A stretch of DNA of 64,000 bases from UBA5195 sp034432755. Lineage in GTDB: Bacteria; Chloroflexota; Anaerolineae; Anaerolineales; Villigracilaceae. Shown in pieces: positions 14,543 through 22,069 of this stretch (position 1 is the first letter of the stretch; every line of letters starts with the position of its first letter). The notes beneath the pieces are model-generated. The model was not told the origin of the DNA. It ran no database searches and saw nothing but the letters and a program-made list of their open reading frames with translations. The translations under genes and the position numbers were made by a program. The DNA lies in contig DAOUBQ010000015.1 of the NCBI GenBank assembly GCA_034432755.1, forward strand, positions 1 to 64,000, given 5' to 3'.

Positions 14543-14620
14543 CAGAGCCAAGCGCTTTTTGCTCGGCGTAGTCGAAAGACAGTATCCAATCTTCACTCTC
14601 TAACCCCCAAGGAGCAAATC

Positions 14621-14788
14621 ATGGCAAGCAAGAAAAAAGACGTCCGCCTGTTGGTTCGCATGAAAAGCACCGAAAGCGACCACATTTACTACACCGAAAA
14701 GAACCGCCGTAACAACCCGACTCGCCTGGAACTGCGCAAATATGACCCGATTCTGCGCCGCCACGTTTTGTATAAGGAGACCAAATAA
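14621..14788 (+). CDS. rpmG: Ribosomal protein bL33, cysteine-free paralogue
   Basis: Fifty-five residues: MASKKKDVRLLVRMKSTESDH, YYTEKNRRNNPTRLELRKYDP, then LRRHVLYKETK. This is bL33. The zinc-binding C+ form carries two CxxC pairs; this copy has none, so it is the C- form. C- paralogues replace the zinc form in ribosomes when zinc is short, are classic Zur-regulated genes, and free zinc for other uses. The AAGGAG leader and the adjacent bL28 gene overlapping by one base support a zinc-starvation module. Its presence is one of the best arguments that the Fur-family gene upstream is Zur. Confidence 0.85.
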   Translation: MASKKKDVRLLVRMKSTESDHIYYTEKNRRNNPTRLELRKYDPILRRHVLYKETK

Positions 14789-15030
14789 TGCCCCGCAAAC
14801 TCAACCACAAAACCCGCCGCGCCATTGCACCCAAGCCCGGCTTCGGCAAAAGAGTCAGTTTTTCACAGCGTCACACCTCGCGCCAGTTCAAGCCCAACCT
14901 GCAAACGGTGACAGTTGCGGTGGGTGGCAAACCACTGCGCTTGCAACTCTCCGCCCGCCAGATTCGCACCCTGGGCAAAGAACGGCCTTCCAAAAAACTG
15001 TGGGCGCAGCTGCGTAAATTGGCAGGTTAA
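14788..15030 (+). CDS. rpmB: Ribosomal protein bL28, cysteine-free paralogue
   Basis: Eighty residues. After an N-terminal basic segment (MPRKLNHKTRRAIAPKPGF) comes GKRVSFSQRHTSRQFKPNLQ, the bL28 core (in typical copies GNNVSHSHRRTKRRFKPNLQ), followed by VGGKPLRLQLSARQIRTL, matching the family's RV.V..G...RL.VS.R.IRTL. Cysteines that bind zinc in the C+ form are absent. The ATG overlaps the bL33 stop (TAATG). Together with bL33 it forms the Zur-type ribosomal pair known from actinobacteria. The extra N-terminal residues are odd and make the assignment slightly less certain. Confidence 0.72.
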   Translation: MPRKLNHKTRRAIAPKPGFGKRVSFSQRHTSRQFKPNLQTVTVAVGGKPLRLQLSARQIRTLGKERPSKKLWAQLRKLAG

Positions 15031-15033
15031 AGC

Positions 15034-16134
15034 ATGGCGCAATCGAAAATCAGAACTCGAAAATCGAAAATCCAAAAATCCCCCATCCCCGTCAGCGTGC
15101 TGGTGGGCTTTCTCGGCGCGGGCAAAACTACGCTGCTCAATCACCTGCTCTCGGCCAATTACGGACGCAAAATCGCCGTCATTGTCAACGAGTTTGGTGA
15201 AATCAACATCGACTCGAAACTCGTCCGCCACACCACCGAAAAAGTGATCCAAATGTCGAACGGCTGCATCTGCTGCACCCTGCGCGAAGACTTGCTGACC
15301 GAACTCACCGCCCTCAGCCAGACTCCCGGCCTGGAATACATCCTGATTGAATCGACCGGTATTGGTGAACCGATGCCCATCGCCCAGACCTTCTACATGG
15401 GCGACCTGGAAAACCTCGTTCGGCTCGATAGCATCATTACGGTTGTAGATGCGGTCAACTTCTGGGACATCTACAACAGCGAAGGCGAACGCCTCAACGC
15501 CGACGGGGAAATCGTCACTGAACCGCTCGCTCCGCTGCTGGTAGACCAACTCGAATTCACCAACATCGTCTTGATCAACAAAACCGACCTGGCTGACCCG
15601 GATGATGTCACCAACCTAGAGGCTTTCATCCGCCAGCTGAACCCGGACGCGCGCCTGCACCGCACCGTGCATGGACAGGTTGACCCGTCCCTGCTGATTG
15701 AGACTGGCCTGTATAACTACGAACACGGCGCGGAGGCCGAGAACTGGGACCTGGAATGGAACCAACCCTCCAGCGAGGTGGATGAGTACGGTTTCAGCAG
15801 CTTTGCCTTCCGCAGCGAAACGCCCCTCGATTGGGAGGCCTTCGACCGGTTCCTGAGTAGCCCCATCTATGACCGGGTTATCCGCTCAAAGGGCATTGTC
15901 TTTTTTGCCAACCACAACCCAGTCATCATCAGCCAGTCGGGCGGCTTGTGCGAACTCGAGGAACTTGAGCCGCTTGCAGATAGCTCGCCCGATGATGACG
16001 AAACAACCGAACTGGTTTTCATCGGCCAGGGTCTGCCCAAAGCCGAGATTTTATCTGCGCTGGAAAACTGCCAGGCGCAAGATGTGAACAGAGAAAAGGC
16101 CAAACCAAAACCGTCTTTTGTTTTACAAATATAA
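15034..16134 (+). CDS. COG0523-family metallochaperone GTPase (copy 3)
   Basis: A 366-residue GTPase with Walker A GFLGAGKTT near residue 25, CxCC in NGCICCTLREDLL near residue 78, NKTDL, and a CobW_C domain (YGFSSFAFRSETPLDWEAF). It is closer in make-up to copy 1 (both have an extended loop before the guanine motif and the DEYGFSS/EEYGISS turn) than to copy 2. The first 16 residues, AQSKIRTRKSKIQKSP, are unlike the family and are encoded by a heptamer repeat (15041-15082). It follows bL28 by three bases. It is the last intact gene of the zinc operon. Confidence 0.88.
   Translation: MAQSKIRTRKSKIQKSPIPVSVLVGFLGAGKTTLLNHLLSANYGRKIAVIVNEFGEINIDSKLVRHTTEKVIQMSNGCICCTLREDLLTELTALSQTPGLEYILIESTGIGEPMPIAQTFYMGDLENLVRLDSIITVVDAVNFWDIYNSEGERLNADGEIVTEPLAPLLVDQLEFTNIVLINKTDLADPDDVTNLEAFIRQLNPDARLHRTVHGQVDPSLLIETGLYNYEHGAEAENWDLEWNQPSSEVDEYGFSSFAFRSETPLDWEAFDRFLSSPIYDRVIRSKGIVFFANHNPVIISQSGGLCELEELEPLADSSPDDDETTELVFIGQGLPKAEILSALENCQAQDVNREKAKPKPSFVLQI
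15041..15082. repeat. Heptamer repeat inside the 5' end of COG0523 copy 3
   Basis: AATCGAA, AATCAGA, ACTCGAA, AATCGAA, AATCCAA, AAATCCC: six units of seven in phase. They encode residues 3-16, outside the conserved GTPase core. The complementary unit TTTCGAT/TTTGGAT recurs at 25023 and 29280. Confidence 0.8.
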
Positions 16135-16140
16135 AGGAGA

Positions 16141-16524
16141 AAGCATAAAACGAAAAAACCTGTTCGGCGCTCTCTGGCTGGTGCTGGCGCTGGTGTTGAT
16201 AACATCGGCATCTGGCGCACCGTAACCGAAAAGCCCGAAACCCGCCTGCTGCTTGGCATGACTGGGGCCTTTGCTTTTATTCTGAGCGCGCTCAAAATCC
16301 CCAGTGTCACCGGTTCCAGCAGCCACCCCACCGGCACCGGGTTGGGCGCGATCTTGTTTGGCCCGCTCGAAATGAGCATCCTCGGCACCATTGTCCTGCT
16401 CTTCCAAGCCATCCTGCTGGCGCACGGCGGGCTGACCACTCTGGGCGCGAACGCCTTTAGCATGGCGATTGCCGGGCCGCTGGTGGCCTTTGGCGTCTGG
16501 AAACTGCTCAAGGGCCGCACAACG
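16141..16524 (+). pseudogene. Truncated CbiM-like membrane component
   Basis: The region reads first, from an ATA codon at 16145 in one frame, IKRKNLFGALWLVLALVLIT, a signal-peptide-like start that stops at 16223. In another frame comes WRTVTEKPETRLLLG and then the conserved CbiM core: FILSALKIPSVTGSSSHPTG, GAILFGPLEMSILGTIVLLF, LAHGGLTTLGANAFSMAIAG. CbiM is the S-type core component of cobalt/nickel ECF transporters. The N-terminal helix with its metal-binding first residues (MH...) is missing, as is the second half. The pieces are joined by deletions, so no working transporter is expected. Confidence 0.72.
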
Positions 16525-16864
16525 GCTGCCGCCCCATCACGCTTTGAGTGGCGGCGAAAAAACGCGGGTGGCCTTGGCCGGGGTGTTGGCCATGCGCCCC
16601 AGCTTGCTCGTTGCCGACGAGTTAATCAACGCCCTCGACCCCTGGGCGCGCCAGCAAGTCTTTTCCATTCTCGACCGGCTGGTGCAGGATGGCAAAACCG
16701 TCCTGCTCGCCACCCACGACATGGACGTGGCCTTTGGCTGGGGTGAGCGCGTCATCTGGCTGGAGGCCGGGCGGGTGCGCATGGATGCCTCTGCCAGCGA
16801 AGTAGCGCAAGCCTTTGCCAGCGAAAACCCTGCTTTCTGTGGTCACATCGCGCCGAGGTTTTAG
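16525..16864 (+). pseudogene. C-terminal fragment of CbiO-like ECF ATPase
   Basis: About 110 codons of an ABC ATPase beginning at the signature ALSGGEKTRVALAGVLAMRP, with VADELINALDPW where LxxDEPTNALD is expected (the PT is replaced by LI), ATHDMDVAFG with the switch His, and a short end to TAG. Walker A and everything before are absent, as are any CbiN and CbiQ genes. It directly follows the CbiM fragment in a different frame. The pair is the remainder of a cbiMNQO-type operon after large internal deletions. Confidence 0.72.
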
Positions 16865-16920
16865 CGCGGAAGTGAGGGGTTGTGCTGCTTGAAAGGGCCG
16901 AAATTCGGATAAACTGAACG

Positions 16921-18504
16921 TCACTTCAATAAAAACACATAAGTCGTATACAGTTCCAATTTGGGCAACGGGACATAACCGCTCAACCCGCTTGCGCTCA
17001 CTTGTAACTCGGCTGCCTGCCCGGCACCGAAGATGGTTTTGGGGGCGTATTTGCCTTTGGGCAGCAGGTCGCTGTTCAGGGTCAGTTTGTAATTGGTGAT
17101 TGGTTCTTTACTCAGATTTATCAGTACCAACACGGTTTGGTTCTTTGTTTGGCGCAGGATGGCGTAGACTGCCGGGCTGCCGGTTTCGAGTGGAACGACT
17201 TGGCCGGTACGCAGGGCGGGGGTTTGGCGGCGCAGGGCAATCAGTTTGCGGTAGTGATTCAGCAAGGAATTGGGGTCGTTTTCCTGCGCTGTAACATTGT
17301 TTAGCGCGTAGTCATGGTTGATTGTTATCCAGGGCTTTCCGCTGGTGAAGCCTGCGCCTGCTTCCGCGCTCCATTGCATGGGGGTGCGGATGTATTCATC
17401 TGGCTTTTGGCCGGTCATGCCGATTTCCTCGCCGTAATACAGGTAGGGCGTGCCGGGGCCGGTCAGGAGCAGGGATGCGGCCACTTTGGCCCGTTCCAGG
17501 TTTCCGCCCAGGACGCTCATGACGCGGTCCTGGTCATGATTGGTCAGGAAACTGGCATAATCGCCGTGCGGCGCGCTCGCCAGCGTGAACTTGAGCGCGC
17601 TGATGGCGCTGGAATTGGCCTCGCCGCGCGCGCTATTGACGTAGCCGCTGGCGAGTTCAAAGTTGAAGATGTGGTCCATTTGCTCCTGGCCGCCGCCGTA
17701 GGCTTTGATGAGCGTGCCGCCCGCGCCAAAGACCTCGCCAACGGTGTAGGCTTGCTCGTTCAATCCCTTGTAGAAGGTGTAAAAGTCGCGCAGCCAGGCG
17801 TGGGTGGCGGGCGTGTTTTCCTGTTTGCCGTCTTCCTCTATCAGGTGCTTGACGGCGTCAATCCGAAAGCCGTCCACGCCCACCTCGTTTAGCCAGAAGC
17901 GCGTCACTTTTTTGATTTGGTCGGTCACTTCGGGGTTGGTGTAATTCAGGTCGGGCATGCCGCCCCAGAACAGGCCGTAATAATAGCCATGGTCCGTTTT
18001 ATGCCAGGCTGGGCCGCCGTAACTGCCTTTTTGACCGGGGTCGGTTTCGGACCAGACGTAATAATCCCGGTAGGGAGATTGGGGGTTGAGGGCTGCCTGA
18101 AAGAAGGGGTGCTGGCGCGAGGTGTGATTCGGCACGAAGTCAATGATGACCCGCATGTCTCGGCTGTGCGCTTCGCTGAGTAACCGTTTGAAGTCATCCA
18201 TCGTCCCGTAGGCGGGGTTGACGGTGTAGTAGTTCAGCACGTCGTAGCCGTGATACGAGGGGGAGGGGTGGATGGGCATTAGCCAGAGGGCGGTGATTCC
18301 CAGTGATTGCAGGTAATCTAGCCTTTGGATGATACCGTTGAAGTCGCCGATTCCGTCCCCGTTAGAATCCTGAAACGATCGGACGAAGATTTCGTAGAAG
18401 ACGGCCTCCCGCCACCAGTCGGAACGGGCGGCGGGCTGAAAAAGGCTGGGAGCGCAGGAAATGAGCAGGGTCATGAGCAGGGTCAGGGGGAGCAGGCGTT
18501 TCAT
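16921..18504 (-). CDS. GH13 alpha-amylase-family lipoprotein
   Basis: A 527-residue secreted glycoside hydrolase. The N-terminus LLPLTLLMTLLISCAPS is a lipoprotein signal ending at a cysteine, so it would be anchored outside the membrane. The GH13 barrel is complete: DFVPNHTS (region I), DGFRIDAVKH (nucleophile Asp), TVGEVFG (acid Glu), FLTNHDQDR (transition-state Asp). The YHGYDVLNYYTVNPAYGTMDDF start is typical of alpha-glucosidase/neopullulanase-like members, so it probably trims maltodextrins before uptake. It is the last gene of the operon with the MalFG-type permeases. The exact specificity is not decided by sequence alone. Confidence 0.85.
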   Translation of the reverse strand: MKRLLPLTLLMTLLISCAPSLFQPAARSDWWREAVFYEIFVRSFQDSNGDGIGDFNGIIQRLDYLQSLGITALWLMPIHPSPSYHGYDVLNYYTVNPAYGTMDDFKRLLSEAHSRDMRVIIDFVPNHTSRQHPFFQAALNPQSPYRDYYVWSETDPGQKGSYGGPAWHKTDHGYYYGLFWGGMPDLNYTNPEVTDQIKKVTRFWLNEVGVDGFRIDAVKHLIEEDGKQENTPATHAWLRDFYTFYKGLNEQAYTVGEVFGAGGTLIKAYGGGQEQMDHIFNFELASGYVNSARGEANSSAISALKFTLASAPHGDYASFLTNHDQDRVMSVLGGNLERAKVAASLLLTGPGTPYLYYGEEIGMTGQKPDEYIRTPMQWSAEAGAGFTSGKPWITINHDYALNNVTAQENDPNSLLNHYRKLIALRRQTPALRTGQVVPLETGSPAVYAILRQTKNQTVLVLINLSKEPITNYKLTLNSDLLPKGKYAPKTIFGAGQAAELQVSASGLSGYVPLPKLELYTTYVFLLK

Positions 18505-18521
18505 CGTTTCCCTAAAAAAAG

Positions 18522-18559
18522 TCTTTCCTCTTTCGTCAGGAAAGAGGAAAGAGGAAAGA
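18522..18559. repeat. GGAAAGA heptamer repeat with hairpin
   Basis: Three exact GGAAAGA units at 18539-18559. Their complement upstream (CTTTCCTCTTT) can pair with them to form a hairpin in the gap between the permease and amylase genes, possibly tuning downstream expression. Confidence 0.55.
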
Positions 18560-18577
18560 AGGCGAGTCTGGGTGATC

Positions 18578-19585
18578 TTAGCCCTTCACCGCGCCGGTGG
18601 TCAGGCCGCTGGTGATGTATTTTTGCAGGGCGATATAGGTGATGGCAACCGGCAGGGCGACGATGACTGCGAAGGCCGAGAAACGGTTCCAGGGGATGGC
18701 ATTGGCGTACTGACCGACCATGTTGTAAAGGGTCATGGAGAGGGTGTAATCTTGTGGTTTGGTGAGGAACAGCCAGGGTAGGGCAAATTCTTGCCAGTGG
18801 CCAATGAAGCCCAGGAAGAAGGTGACGGCCAATTGCGGCACGGCCAGAGGTAAAACAATCAGATAAAACACCTGGTTGGGACTGGCCCCGTCAATGGCGG
18901 CGGCTTCTTCTAACTCGCGGGGGATGGTATCGAGGTAGCCTTTCAGGTTCCAGACGGCGAATGGCAACGCGCCTGAAATCATGGCGATGCCGACACCGAG
19001 CAGAGAGTCGCGCAGGTTGAAGAGCAATTTGCCCGCCGTGTCGCAGGTGGTGAATGGGTTGATGGCTATCACCCCCGGAGCGCATTCTGCAATGCGGAAG
19101 CTGTTCATCAGAAGGAAGAGCGGCGTGGAGAGGCCCACGGCTGGCATGAGCAGGGGGATGAAGACCATAATCATCAACACCTGCCGCAGTTTGAACTTGA
19201 AGCGCGCGAAGGCGTAAGCCGCGGTGACGGCCACAAGCAGGGCAACTGCGCCGACGCCGAATGAGAGCAGGAAACTGTTGCGTAGCAGTTCCAGGAAAGT
19301 AACCGGGTTGGCGGTGGGACGGTCTAAAACTTGCTGGTAGGCCACAAAAGAGATTTCACGCGGTATCAGCTGCAACGAGGATGGGCGCGAGGTTTGTGAG
19401 CTGAACGATAGCGTGACGATGTACATGATGGGGAAGAGCACTTCGAGCGCGATGATCAGGGTTAAAACCTGCAGCAAAAGTTGCCTCCACAGTGGCAGGT
19501 CGCGCCCACCGACTTCGTTGGATGTGTTTATGGTGAGAAGGCGGACGATGATGTTCTGCTTTTTGGGTTCGCTCGCGATAGTCAT
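18578..19585 (-). CDS. MalG-type sugar ABC transporter permease
   Basis: A 335-residue inner-membrane permease with six predicted helices. The cytoplasmic EAA loop, EEAAAIDGASPNQVFYLIVL, contacts the ATPase. The N-terminal region and the long periplasmic loop containing two cysteines (ECAPG...TTCD) match MalG-like proteins for oligosaccharides. It starts one base after the MalF-type gene stops, so they are translated together. The ATPase (MsmK/MalK type) is not in the window and would be supplied from elsewhere, as is common. Confidence 0.88.
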   Translation of the reverse strand: MTIASEPKKQNIIVRLLTINTSNEVGGRDLPLWRQLLLQVLTLIIALEVLFPIMYIVTLSFSSQTSRPSSLQLIPREISFVAYQQVLDRPTANPVTFLELLRNSFLLSFGVGAVALLVAVTAAYAFARFKFKLRQVLMIMVFIPLLMPAVGLSTPLFLLMNSFRIAECAPGVIAINPFTTCDTAGKLLFNLRDSLLGVGIAMISGALPFAVWNLKGYLDTIPRELEEAAAIDGASPNQVFYLIVLPLAVPQLAVTFFLGFIGHWQEFALPWLFLTKPQDYTLSMTLYNMVGQYANAIPWNRFSAFAVIVALPVAITYIALQKYITSGLTTGAVKG

Positions 19586-19586
19586 G

Positions 19587-20606
19587 TTACGCCTCCGTGT
19601 AAGATTCGGTCGCGCGGGTGATGCGATTGGTAATCAGAAAGACAGCCAGCGACACGAAAAAGATGAAGACAGAGAAGGATGCCGCCGCGCCATACAGCCG
19701 CAGGTTACGCACCAGGTCGTAGGCGAAGGTGACCAGGATTTCGGTGGTGCGGGCCGGGCCTCCGCCGGTCATGAAATAAACAAAGGCGAAGAGATTGAAG
19801 GATGTTGTGAACCCGTAAACGGCTGCTGGAATCATGGCCGGGCGCAATAACGGCACGGTGATGTTCCAGAATTGTTGGCTGTCGGATGCGCCGTCAATCG
19901 AAGCGGCTTCGTACAGGTCTTTGGGGATGCTCTGGAGCGCTCCGGTGGCAACGACGGTCATGAAAGGCCAGCCTAGCCAGAAGTTGGCAATCATCATGGC
20001 GTAGTAGGCCAGCGGCAGCGGGCCGTTGGGCAATAACCAGGGGATGGGCGGTGTGTATTCCGTCAGCCAGCGCAGTCGCACCGGGTTGGTTGCGCCGAAC
20101 CACATGGCAATGGTGGTGAGGAATTGGTTCATCGCGCCATATTGCTCGTCGAAGATGTTGCGCCAAACGGTGGCGACTACCAGCGGTGGGACGACGACTG
20201 GCAAGATGTAGATGGCGCGGTAAATTTTCTTGAACCATAAGCCCTGCACGTTGAGCAGCACGGCTATCAAAACGCCGGCCGGGACATGAAGCATGACGTT
20301 GGTGATGGCCCACCAAAAGTTATAAGTAAGGACGCGGAAAAATTCAAAATTTTGAACCGGCAGGCCGCCCGTCAGGATATCTATGTAGTTTTTCAGGCCG
20401 ATGAACTTCAGTTCTGGTGAAGCCAGACCCAGCCTGAGGTCTTTGGTCGCAAAGTCGGTGAACGAGACGATAATCTGGTATACCAGCGGGTAGAAGGTGA
20501 TGATGGACATCACCAGGAAAGCGGGAATCAGGTAGAGATAGGGGAGCGCTGCCCGCCGGAACTTTGCGCCGCGCGTGGAGGTGCCTGCAATTTCCATTGT
20601 CGCCAT
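19587..20606 (-). CDS. MalF-type sugar ABC transporter permease
   Basis: A 339-residue permease with six or more helices and the EAA loop YEAASIDGASDSQQFWNITV near residue 250. The first helix follows a short basic N-terminus (TRGAKFRRAALPYLYLIPAF). The ATG at 20606 with AGGAG nine bases before it is preferred to upstream in-frame starts, which would add an unrelated 36 residues. It pairs with the MalG-type protein to form the transmembrane channel for maltodextrin-like sugars delivered by the binding protein encoded just upstream. Confidence 0.87.
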   Translation of the reverse strand: MATMEIAGTSTRGAKFRRAALPYLYLIPAFLVMSIITFYPLVYQIIVSFTDFATKDLRLGLASPELKFIGLKNYIDILTGGLPVQNFEFFRVLTYNFWWAITNVMLHVPAGVLIAVLLNVQGLWFKKIYRAIYILPVVVPPLVVATVWRNIFDEQYGAMNQFLTTIAMWFGATNPVRLRWLTEYTPPIPWLLPNGPLPLAYYAMMIANFWLGWPFMTVVATGALQSIPKDLYEAASIDGASDSQQFWNITVPLLRPAMIPAAVYGFTTSFNLFAFVYFMTGGGPARTTEILVTFAYDLVRNLRLYGAAASFSVFIFFVSLAVFLITNRITRATESYTEA

Positions 20607-20713
20607 GGTTCTATGCTCCTGTCTGTGCTGCGCGCGCAATCTTCTGGCGTTTGGCGCCGGCGGCGCGCATGTTATTTCAAACTTACAGGGGGTGTGGCAA
20701 ATGTTATATGTCA

Positions 20714-20744
20714 AAGGCGAACAGGGTTGATCCCTGTTCGCCTT
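20714..20744 (-). terminator. Intra-operon hairpin between binding protein and permease genes
   Basis: AAGGCGAACAGGG and its complement form a 13-bp stem with a five-base loop; the T run after it is weak. Hairpins here usually stop a share of transcripts and stabilise the upstream message, so more binding protein than permease is made. Confidence 0.7.
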
Positions 20745-20762
20745 GATTAACTGATTACAAAT

Positions 20763-21959
20763 TTACTTGTTGGCGTTGGCGGTGCCGGTGGCAACCCAGT
20801 CAGCCGCGGGAACGCCCTTTTCGAAGACTTCATCGGTGCCGCAGAAGTTCGACCAGTACAGGCCCAGTTGCGGAACCTGCGGGCGGACGTAGCCGGTCTT
20901 GAAGGCTTCGACCAGACCCTTGATGAGCGGGTCGGTGATTTCGACATCGGTGCGGGCGGGAACGTGGCCGGCTTCATTCATCATAATGAGCTGGGCGTTC
21001 TTGCCGGTCAGGTAGAGGGCCACTTCGAGGGCCGCTTCTTTGTTGGCGCTGTTCGGGTTGAAGTAGAAGCCATCCACGCCGAGCAAGGGGTTGGAGGGGC
21101 CGCCGGGGCCGGAGGGCAGGGGGGCTACGGCCAGTTTGTCGCCGAGGGCTTTCTTGTAATCGCCCATTGCCCAGTTACCGTTGGTGATGGCCGCAACCTT
21201 GCCTTCAGAGAAGGGAGCCAGGCCGTCGCTGTCGTTCTTGGGCCAGCCGTTGGCTTTGGAAATCTGATACAGGTCGTTCAGGTAAGCCATGGCGTCAGCA
21301 ACGCCGCCCTGGTCGGCAACGACTTTCCAATTGTTGTCGAAGATTTTGCCGCCGAAGGCGCCAAAGAAGCCCCAGTGGTGGTAGCAGCCATAGGAGATGG
21401 AAATGGGCGTGCCGCCTTCCATCAGGGCCTTGAGTTCATCGGTGGTCTTGGGGGCAGCGGGCAGCATGTCCTTGTTGTACCAGAAGGCAACCGCCTTGAG
21501 GGATTCGGGAATGCCATACAGTTTGCCTTCCACGCTCATGCCTTCCACAGAGAGCGGGGCGTAGGCGCCCAGTTTGTCTTTGGCCAGGTCGGTGATGTCG
21601 GCAATCAGGCCAGCACGGGCGTCGTTACCGAGGTCGTCGTTGGGGGCGATGAACATGTCTGGGCCGCCGCCAGCCGCAACGTCGGTGCGGTACTTGTTGA
21701 AGATGTCGTTGAACGGCACCTGCAAGACCTGGATGTCATACTGGGGCAGGTCGGTTTTGGCCTGCTCCAAAATCTTTTGAAGAGCAGTTTCTTCGGCAGA
21801 GCCGGTGCCATAAGCATGCCAGAAGGTGACAGTCACTTTTTCAGCCGGAGCGGTGGTGGGCTGTTCGGGTGCCGCCGGGGCAGCGCCGCCGCCGCAGGCG
21901 GCAAGGACGAATGAGGCAATCAGCAGGAGGCTGATGAGTGCCAGCAAAGACTTTTTCAT
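20763..21959 (-). CDS. Extracellular sugar-binding lipoprotein of ABC transporter
   Basis: A 398-residue solute-binding protein. MKKSLLALISLLLIASFVLA is a signal peptide ending at the lipobox cysteine (AACGGG). The mature part starts with an Ala/Pro spacer, then VTFWHAYGTGSAEETALQKI, the maltose-binding-like first strand, with GVDGFYFNPNS and TGKNAQLIMMNEAGHVPAR in the second lobe, as in family 1 maltose/multiple-sugar proteins. It should capture maltodextrins for the permeases downstream. The ATG with AAGGAG leader is preferred over a longer frame. It directly follows the ROK regulator, with an 8-bp inverted repeat (TTGAGAAG...CTTCTCAA) in the gap that may be an operator. Confidence 0.88.
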   Translation of the reverse strand: MKKSLLALISLLLIASFVLAACGGGAAPAAPEQPTTAPAEKVTVTFWHAYGTGSAEETALQKILEQAKTDLPQYDIQVLQVPFNDIFNKYRTDVAAGGGPDMFIAPNDDLGNDARAGLIADITDLAKDKLGAYAPLSVEGMSVEGKLYGIPESLKAVAFWYNKDMLPAAPKTTDELKALMEGGTPISISYGCYHHWGFFGAFGGKIFDNNWKVVADQGGVADAMAYLNDLYQISKANGWPKNDSDGLAPFSEGKVAAITNGNWAMGDYKKALGDKLAVAPLPSGPGGPSNPLLGVDGFYFNPNSANKEAALEVALYLTGKNAQLIMMNEAGHVPARTDVEITDPLIKGLVEAFKTGYVRPQVPQLGLYWSNFCGTDEVFEKGVPAADWVATGTANANK

Positions 21960-22069
21960 TTTCTCTTTCTCCTTATTGGGGTTGAATGGTTTTTTGAGAA
22001 GCCATACGCTTCTTCTCAACAACGGAAGTGGTAGAGCGTGGTTGTTTTGTCATTTCGCAAAGTGGTGAA

